In this document: piece by piece, positions 56,737-64,000 of the stretch
Layout: each line of letters starts with the position of its first letter
Numbering within the stretch: the first letter of the stretch is position 1
NCBI GenBank assembly: GCA_026214975.1
Contig: CM047808.1
Coordinates: forward strand, 6,747,262 to 6,811,261
Source: Gentiana macrophylla
Lineage: Eukaryota; Streptophyta; Magnoliopsida; Gentianales; Gentianaceae
Direction: 5' to 3'
Length of the DNA stretch: 64,000 nt
Position numbers and translations under genes: made by a program
The notes under the pieces: model-generated
The model's input: the letters and a program-made list of their open reading frames with translations, nothing else
Databases searched by the model: none
What the model was told of the DNA's origin: nothing

Positions 56737-58290
56737 CTTTTGATCGTCCATAAAGCAAAATAAGCGATAATATATAAAGCTGTTATAATGCAAACAATAT
56801 AGTTCTTTAGATTAAATTTCTAACTTAATAACATATATCTTTGTCAACATTATAATCATATTAATTTTATCTATCTAAGATTATTAAAAAATAAAAAGTG
56901 TATATAACTTAATAAATTAGTTATAAATATTATCTAAATGAAATTCTACATGAATTACTTAATAACTATAAAATAAAATACTTAGAATAACTTTGTAATT
57001 GCTTAACTGTATGAAATTTGGAATCAAGGACTAAGTCAAGTAGTTGGCAAAATGGCTTATAACGTTCGGGCTCGGGGTGTTTGGCTAATCGAAAGGATAA
57101 CAAAGGAAATCAAAAGAAAATAGAGGCAAGTAAATGCGTGCTTAAACCTTCAACTTTTGATCAAAAATACCTTGATCAGTAACATCCTGACACTGTTTTG
57201 TTTTGTTTTGTTTTTTTTTTGTTTTTTTATTTTAACAACAAACAAACATATCCGAACTCATTACCAGAATCGACTATCTTTCAAGTGTCATGAGGTGAGT
57301 ACGGATACATCAGCACTTAATTATTCCAACTTTTTCTTTTCTAGAGAATAACACTTTTTGTTAATAGATTGCCTTCCGAATAATATTTATTCCAATCTCA
57401 GCATATACCATTATTGAATTCGATGTCGTCACCGCTATCCATAAGCACATACTAAACTTGCGGGATTTCAAAGAAATGTAGACCAATTTAAGTTAAGGGT
57501 CGGTTATATCTAGTTAATCATAATGGCTAATTTCGAGTGAGAGTATTGATCACTCTGCAAGGCTTGAGGTGAGGACAAAATTGAAATTACGTCGGGTAGG
57601 CTTATTTGGCCATAGTTAGTCAAAGTAATGCCAAAAATCTCATCATTCCTAATCCGATTCCAAATTCATACTTGTCTTGAAAACAAAATCATTCTAAAAT
57701 TTTATTATAATTAAAAGTAAATTTTGTCTAATTTCATAAAAATAATATTTCATATTATTTATCTAGGTATACATTCTTAAAATTTTGATAAAAATCTAAC
57801 ATAGATATAAATAATATAGAAATAATATATCGAGATTACTTTACTTAATTAAAAATTTATTCTATCCAAATATATCATTTTTATTATAATGTTTATATAT
57901 TATTTCGTTTATTTCCTTAAGATTGATTAAACTAAGTGCATCAATAATTGATATATTAAATTTATTTTATTTACTAACCAATCTCTACTCCCCACTTACG
58001 AATTGGCATCGTCTCGATGTGTAATGAGTAGTAAAAGTTGGTTGAGAAACAAAATAAATTTTATATGAATATTGTTACGAATTATATAGATTAGCGTTTA
58101 TATAATATAGCATATTAAAAAAACATTAACACAAACAAATATATTACAATATTAAAAAGTACAAGTTAACTACTAAATACTATTATAAACTAAAAACTAA
58201 AACTAAGTTAATCTAGTTATGATTAAACTAATTTATTCTAAGTTAATTTATTCTATTATTATTATTACGATATTGATATTCCTTCCTTAC
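56737..58290. other. Non-coding interior of the gypsy-type region
   Basis: AT-rich, with no ORF of interest. A second purine tract, minus strand AAGTGGGGAGTAG, lies at about 57997-57985, matching the one beside the LTR at 56721-56734. It may mark a nested or duplicated 3' end. A T-rich/GTTTT simple patch is at about 57196-57233. Confidence 0.45.
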
Positions 58291-58299
58291 AACCTATCA

Positions 58300-59060
58300 T
58301 AACTATCTAATTTTCTCCACTTGAAGATCCTCCCGAATATCGATTGGTAGTAGCCCTACCACGAGGAAGTCGATTTGGAAAGTACTCATCGTCGCTCTTT
58401 CCGGGTACTAGCCAAACGAACACTTATTCTCGAAATCACCATGCAAAAGGCATAGGTCGCCGGATCGATACGCTCAAATGCAAAACTAATAATTGCTTTT
58501 GAATCAATATTCCCCAATATATAATGACCCCTTTCGTTATAGCATACAATAGTAACAATTCATCATCATCGACGAGAAATCATCGGTTGGATAAACTCGT
58601 GAATTGATGAAACGTTTCTGTGTTCTCAAAATGGGGAAGTAAAGCGGCGGTGGAGACATCTCTATCCCTATCATAATGTTGGAATAAAACTTGATAAGAT
58701 TCCGAACATTTGTTAATAAATCCTTCAGAGGTATCAAGTCTCCACCGATACTCATAATGACTAGAGGGTGATGTTTGGGTGGTGGTATATGAAAAATTTG
58801 ATTGATTATGGTAGAAGTAAAAGGAACAATGAGTACCTCTAATAGTACAGATCAGAATGACTTACAAGATGCTAGCCTCTGCAAGTACCGAGTAAAACTC
58901 TCTTACCATTGTAACATTAATTCTTCCCTAGGCATACGACAAAAATAATCCCACCCATCTGCGTCCATTCTTATGAATGCCCAATTATCCACTTTTGAAA
59001 ATTTAGACCTCTTTCAACCAAAGACACGGTGATTGGTTGAAATTACTCAAAAAGGGTTTG
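58300..59060 (-). pseudogene. Accessory ORF of a gypsy-type element, decayed (copy B)
   Basis: Minus-strand text in shifting frames reads VERGLNFQKW, WAFIRMDADGWDYFCRMPRE, VPFTSTIINQIFHIPPP and MSIGGDLIPLKDLLTNVRNL (58755-58540), ending near SGGSSSG. The pattern, a WxxF..M..E block followed by V.FT...IN..F.IP, resembles the 'putative plant transposon protein' domain found as an extra ORF in Athila/Tat-like elements. It begins about 200 bp downstream of a TATA box at 59254-59263 on the same strand. Confidence 0.5.
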
Positions 59061-59253
59061 GATTTGATTCATTCATATAATTGTAAGGAATGGGGAGGAA
59101 AAGCGGATAATGTGAATTAGGGAGTCACGGAGTTTGGGGTACGGAGGAGAATAGCTGTTAAATCGATGAACGATCGGACATTTTATTATATATATAAGAA
59201 AACGTGAGGCTTAAAGAGGTGAATTGGCAAGTTGAGGAGTGAGCCCTCTGTTT

Positions 59254-59263
59254 CCTTTTATAG
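59254..59263 (-). promoter_or_regulatory. Second LTR-like TATA promoter
   Basis: Minus strand CTATAAAAGG. As at 56309-56317, a GC-rich block (59311-59352, GGCGGGCGTGTAGTCCGCGC ...) lies just upstream. The two promoter blocks align: GGCG.GGGCG(T)GTGTAGT.C(G)CG then GGTGCT..TGAT. They are homologous U3 regions. Confidence 0.55.
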
Positions 59264-59589
59264 AAGTGCGAGGAAATAGATAAGAAACAACTGAATGAGT
59301 CGGTAGAACACCCGACCGGGCGTGGCGGGCGTGTAGTCCGCGCGCGCCGGTGCTACTGATCTTTCGGTCTGATTTTTGCATTTCAGGATGTTCTATTAGG
59401 TTTATTCGAGTGTGAATGTATGTAATTTTATCTAAAAGCAGGGTGGAAAATTCTAATAATACGAAACAACTAAAAAAACGTAAATTTCTTTGCGTAGTGT
59501 ACTAACCACAGAGTACATCAAATTGTCTAAAATAAAAATCAAACCAAAGTATATCGTCATACATCGTAAAATAGGAAAAGTTTACTTAA

Positions 59590-61165
59590 CTACTCATCTC
59601 CATCATAATCTTCATCTTCGTCATAAGATGAGTCAAAATGAGCGAAAAAGATCCAAACATACTAAGTAAAATCAGCCCCAGTAGAGGTGAGTCGTACTAA
59701 AATCATAGTTAAGCTGTTGTGGATCCACTTGGCGTAGAAGCTTGAAATGTAGCCTGAGTTTGCCTCGTCGTCATCGTCACCGAACCTTCCAATCCAAATG
59801 AGCCGAGACTCTTTGTCACATCTCGCCATCTGAAGTTACTCCTCCCATGCCCATGGATGCATCAAACGAACACTGTAAACATACTACCTTGTCCTATGAG
59901 ATGACGGCATATAGTCTGGAATAAAGCGGTGGTGGGACAGGTGGAATCAAACGGCATAGTATATGGGTCGGTGACTCGAGGATAACGTGTAGAAATCTCT
60001 GCATATATCTGGGTTCTATTGCATCGATGAAAGCTCTGTGACCTCTTTGGCCAATCCTAAGATCTTCACCCACTTTCTATTTTGTTCACAAGCTAAAGCT
60101 ATATTAGCATCGATTTCTAGCCTGAGCTTGAATCATATCTTTGAAACATAGCCTCTACTTGGCTATTATGGCCCTGAAGTGGTCATGGTGAGGTGATTGC
60201 CTATGAACTTGAGATGTATGAATAGGAGATGGTTGTGTGGTGGTTGTTGGCGTTCTTTGGTGGTTAGGATTATTGTAGTTGATTCTACCAAAGAGCAAGG
60301 CGGTTAGTTTCGACCAATGAGTGGAGCAAAAGGTGACATAATCCTATCTCGAGGTAATCTTGGTACTTCATGAAGATCACACAAGGCGTAAATAAGATTA
60401 GAGGCAGCGGGGACGTCCTCCTCGAGTTCTATTCTTTACAAAATCACATGCCTTGGTAAAATTAACTTCCCTAGATTTATTGGAATGTCATGCACCATAG
60501 CCAGGCCAAAACAATATCCTCACGACCATAAGCACATAGATGAGTTGAAGGATTAACATTATATCCTATAAATTGCTTGATAGCCACGATGTCCCTTATA
60601 CACTTTCATCCATAAGGAAACCTATTATCCTTCCAAAGCTATTTGTGGAATCAAAAGCGACTGAGCTTCAAATGATTTAGATAGTAGTCTACGAGCGAGT
60701 CTAAATTCCAAAGCAGTTTGATAATCATCATCCTCAAGTATCTCAGGTAACCCATAAAAAGAATTTATCATGGCGAGATTGAAGGAGACATTAACCGTCC
60801 TAAGAGGATACTTTTTAGATCATCAAGAGTAGCCATATCATAAGTAGATAAAAGCAGAATAAAATTCGGCTACCATTGTGACATTTATGTTATTAGTGCG
60901 TTCCATCATAATTTCCATCCATTCCCTATCTTGGAAGATTTTTTTCACTTCTTCTCTAAGCAGTCAAAATCCATACCACGCGTTCTAAAGTGACCCCGCA
61001 TTTATCGAAAATCCATCATAGGCATTTTTAGCTTCCATACTAGCGGTTTTTTCAAAAGAAACGGCTTCTTCAAGTTCGATTAAGGTCGCGGTTCATGAAC
61101 CGGTACTACTACTGAGGTTATCTCGGTTTTCTTTTCTTAGAGCTTCTTCTAGATGATGAGGCCAT
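59590..61165 (-). pseudogene. Accessory ORF of a gypsy-type element, decayed (copy C)
   Basis: The start at 61165 reads MASSSRRSSKKRKPR, a very basic N-terminus, then a stop. Further left the minus strand gives REWMEIMMERTNNINVTMVA, EFYSAF, TVNVSFNLAMINSFYGLPEI, LEDDDYQTALEFRLARRLLS and ASNLIYALCDLHEVPRLPRD. It ends with an acidic SSYDEDEDYDGDE near 59590. The INVTMVAEFYS...INSFYGLP pattern again resembles the 'putative plant transposon protein' domain. Several stops and shifts are present. It is related in layout to copy B. Confidence 0.5.
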
Positions 61166-61300
61166 CTACGATATTTGGTACGACAAAATAACAACCAAAA
61201 CAACAACAAACAACAAACACAAACAAGTACTTAGACCAAATTATAGGACAAAATTAAAATTAAAATTAAAAGCTTGATAATGATTGATTGAATATGATTG

Positions 61301-61331
<31 letters not shown>

Positions 61332-62441
61332 AGCTAGAGAGAGTAGAAAGAGTAGATAGTTTGGAATAAATGGTGGTGCCACTAAATTGTGTTGAAAAGA
61401 GAGGAGCTTTGCTTGAAAAAAATTCTATCCTTTTATGCCATGGTGATGAATTTGTGGAGTGGAATAGAAAAGAAGATGATTAATTGAGTAATTTGGGATA
61501 GAAAATTTGTTGAAAAAGTGATGAAATTTTTGAAGAGGGGAAAAGGGGTGGGGGTCGGCCTCCTTGGTGAAGAAATGAGGAAGATGAAGATGAAAGTGTG
61601 ATATTTTTAGGTTATAAAGCTAATGAATCGAATCGAACTCCTATCGACTCGATTTGTTAGTAATTACTCGATTCTCCCCTTTTTTTTTCTTTTTTTTTTA
61701 ATAATAATTTAGATTGTATCATAAAATATTTTTATAAAATCATAAAATTATTTAATGATAAAATAAATTATTATGATTTTTATAAAAGCTTTTAAAGAAA
61801 ATATTTTTGGTATGATAAATTTTAATTCTATCATATAAACCATATATGATATAATAATAAGTTTATCATAAAATTTTTATGACATTTTTGAAAAATAAAA
61901 ATTAAATTTTAATCTAATTCTACTCCTATCATTCTTAAATCTTTGAGATTTCTATAATAACGGTCCATCAACCTAATTCCTAGAAATGATGCGTTTGAAT
62001 TCTCTCTTTGTTGTCCATCGGGATTTTAGGATAACCACCACAGTCGTTCCCATCTTAATTACATTCAAACATTCATCCTGGATTTGGTTGTGTTGTCCAC
62101 ATTTTCCATTATGTTCACTTTTGCCACAAATTCTACATCTCTTTAGAAATCTTGCCCTTCTCTTTATAGCACTTCTTGAATTTCCATTACAAAGATCTCT
62201 TTCTCTCGATTTGGCGTATCGGTTCCTTGTTGAGTTAGAAACTAAGGTTTCTATTCTAAAGGCAACATCTTTATCTAAACCTAATTTTAAAAGAAAATAA
62301 AAACTTATATTCTATCTATAAAAGGCATTCCAGTTCTTTTACGTCTATCCGGTAAAAGACGAAACTACTTAAATTGCATATTAAAAAGTAAATTTAGAAA
62401 GATAGTACCCGTAATCGGCTGAGTTTAGAATTCCTGCTTCC
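61166..62441. other. Non-coding part of the gypsy-type region
   Basis: Includes a (TA)n patch at 61301-61332, a purine-rich stretch (about 61530-61600) and a T-run at 61680-61700. A weak TATA-like CATAAAAGG lies on the minus strand near 61430, upstream of copy C. The + strand frame 61986-62300 has no recognisable domain and I do not call it. Confidence 0.4.
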
Positions 62442-64000
62442 TTAATCCGCTGGAGGGTCGTTAAGCAATAATATTTCTTCTGTTTGAGGTCTCCCTTCAG
62501 TTTCCATGAATAATTTTACCCTGTGACCATTGGCTATAAAAGTTGTTTTTCCATCAGTTAGTTCAACAGCTCCAGACTTATAGACTTTAGTTACGTCGTA
62601 GGGACCTGTCCATCTAGATTTAAGTTTTCCTGGAAACAACTTTAAGCGTGAATTGTACAAAAGTACTCGATCACCTACATGGAACTCACGATTATAGATT
62701 TTCTTATCATGGAAAGCTTTAGATGCGTTCTTGTAGATTCGAGCATTTTCATAAGAATCAGTCGAAACTCCTCAGGATTACATTAATCGAAGTAATCTAT
62801 GATCACCAACAGCTTTAGGATCAAAATTTAAGAATTTAATAGCCCATAAAGCTCGGTGTTCTAATTCAACGAGGAGATGACAAGATTTACCAAAAACTAA
62901 TTTATACGGAGAACAACCAATTGGTGTTTTAAAAGTCATTCTATATGCCCATAATGCATCATCTAGTCTTTCGCTTGATTTCTACGATTTGAGTCCACTT
63001 TGTTTTTCCACGATTCTTTTAATTTCTCTATTAGACACCTCTACTTGTCCCACTAGTTTGCGGATGATAGGGTGTTCTAGCTTATGAGTTACACCATATT
63101 TCTCAATTATCTTAGTAAATGGTCGGGTTGCAAAAATGTGAACCCTATCACTAATGATAGCCCTCGCGAGTGCCATATCTTGTAAATATATTCTTTTAAG
63201 GAACCTTAACACAACCTTGGTATCGCTAGTGGGAAGAGCTTCACTTTCTACCCATTTCGAGACATAATCGACCATTACAAGAATAAATCTTTTTCCAAAC
63301 GATATAGGAAAGGTCCCATGAAATCTATACCCCATACATCAAATAATTCACATTCTAAAATCGATTGCATAGGCATTTCATTTTTTCGATATATTTCCCC
63401 ATTTTTGACATGATTTACAAGATTTTACATATTTATACGCATCTTTATATAGTGTAGGCCAATAAAACCACATTGTAAAACTTTGAAAGCGAGTTTTCCA
63501 TCCTCCATGATGACCTCTTGCCTCCACGATCATGACAAAACGATAAAACACTTAAAATCTCACTATCAAGAATGCATTTTACGATTATTCCATCCGAGCA
63601 TCTTCGGAAAAGATCTCAGTTTCTCCCAATAGTAAAACTTTAAGTCGTGAAAGAATTTCTTTTCTGGCACGCCAAGTCCAATGAGACGGGATGTAATTAC
63701 AGGTTAGATAGTTAACAATATTCCCAAACCATGGTGAATTTTCTTTTAAATGTATTCTATTTTTTAATAATTGCATGGTTAAGGGAGTATCGATCCTAAA
63801 CAATTGTTCATCTGGAAATGAATCTCGTATTTCATTTCCTCTTCCTTCATCATTTTCCATTCTACTTAGATAATCCGCTACTACATTTTCACTTCCTTTT
63901 TATCCTTGATTTTTATATCAAATTCTTGAAGTAATGTAATCCATCTAAGAAGGCGTGGTTTAGCATCTTTCTTACTTAATGATACTTCAAGTTGAATGGT
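62442..64000 (-). pseudogene. Ty3/gypsy (Athila/Tat-like) pol: RNase H end and integrase, runs off window
   Basis: From the right edge the minus strand gives the end of RNase H (KDAKPRLLRWITLLQEFDIK, then GSENVVADYLSRMENDEGRG). A linker follows (PWFGNIVNYLTCNYIP). The integrase H2C2 finger is EARGHHGGWKTRFQSF...FYWPTLYK...CKSCQKW. The integrase core (63335-62982) has DYVSKWVESEALPTSDTKVV, AIISD and VEVSNREIKRIVEK. The first catalytic aspartate is lost: GYRFHGTFP stands where the family has GIDF.GPFP. The C-terminal domain is at 62660-62442 (KLFPGKLKSRWTGPYDVTKV). Frame breaks confirm decay. The rest of the element lies beyond 64000. Confidence 0.9.

Noticed and set aside
61986..62300. 104-codon + strand frame (MMRLNSLFVVHRDFRITTTV...)
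   Set aside because: No recognisable domain; it lies inside the decayed minus-strand gypsy region.
1..64000. CRISPR arrays, operons, riboswitches or bacterial islands
   Set aside because: The window is plant nuclear DNA with spliced genes and plant retroelements; repeats found are microsatellites, satellites and transposon parts.

Overview
This window is a stretch of a flowering-plant nuclear genome, most likely a eudicot. It is AT-rich and its genes have many introns. It holds three conserved plant genes set among layers of LTR retrotransposons, LINEs, SINEs and DNA transposons. I assembled the gene models by eye from splice signals and family knowledge. There is no transcript evidence and no database search behind them.

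Region by region. (1) 1-5640: decayed repeats and a decayed + strand Ty1/copia element. (2) 5640-8836: mostly structureless, with two Stowaway-like MITEs. (3) 8842-13900: a complete but coding-dead minus-strand Ty1/copia element with a 5-bp target duplication. Its 3' LTR ends in an inverted copy of the other LTR terminus. (4) 13906-17982: intergenic, with a compound tRNA-derived SINE and a Stowaway MITE. (5) 17983-27520: minus-strand organellar histidyl-tRNA synthetase in 11 exons, with one apparent 1-nt frameshift. (6) 27626-32808: a 5.2-kb L1-type LINE inserted about 105 bp upstream of that gene's start codon, with a 13-bp target duplication. (7) 32960-34320: an RNase H remnant and a truncated SINE. 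(8) 34883-41383: + strand DPB-type partner of E2F in 9 exons. (9) 43069-47753: minus-strand AVT1-type vacuolar amino acid transporter in 12 exons, including a probable U12-type AT-AA intron. (10) 48300-51100: a decayed PIF/Harbinger transposon. (11) 52749-54720: 5' part of a + strand LTR retrotransposon. (12) 54900-64000: a minus-strand Ty3/gypsy-derived region (Athila/Tat-like integrase and RNase H), with at least two LTR-like promoters and two decayed accessory ORFs. It runs off the right edge.

The host genes serve organelle translation (histidine charging), cell-cycle transcription (E2F/DP) and vacuolar amino acid transport. I see no operon-like functional link between them. HisRS and DPB are divergent and share the intergenic space now split by the LINE. 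DPB and AVT1 are convergent. All three genes carry non-autonomous repeats in introns, some within 20-60 bp of splice sites. I see no complete tRNA, rRNA, CRISPR or prokaryote-type feature.
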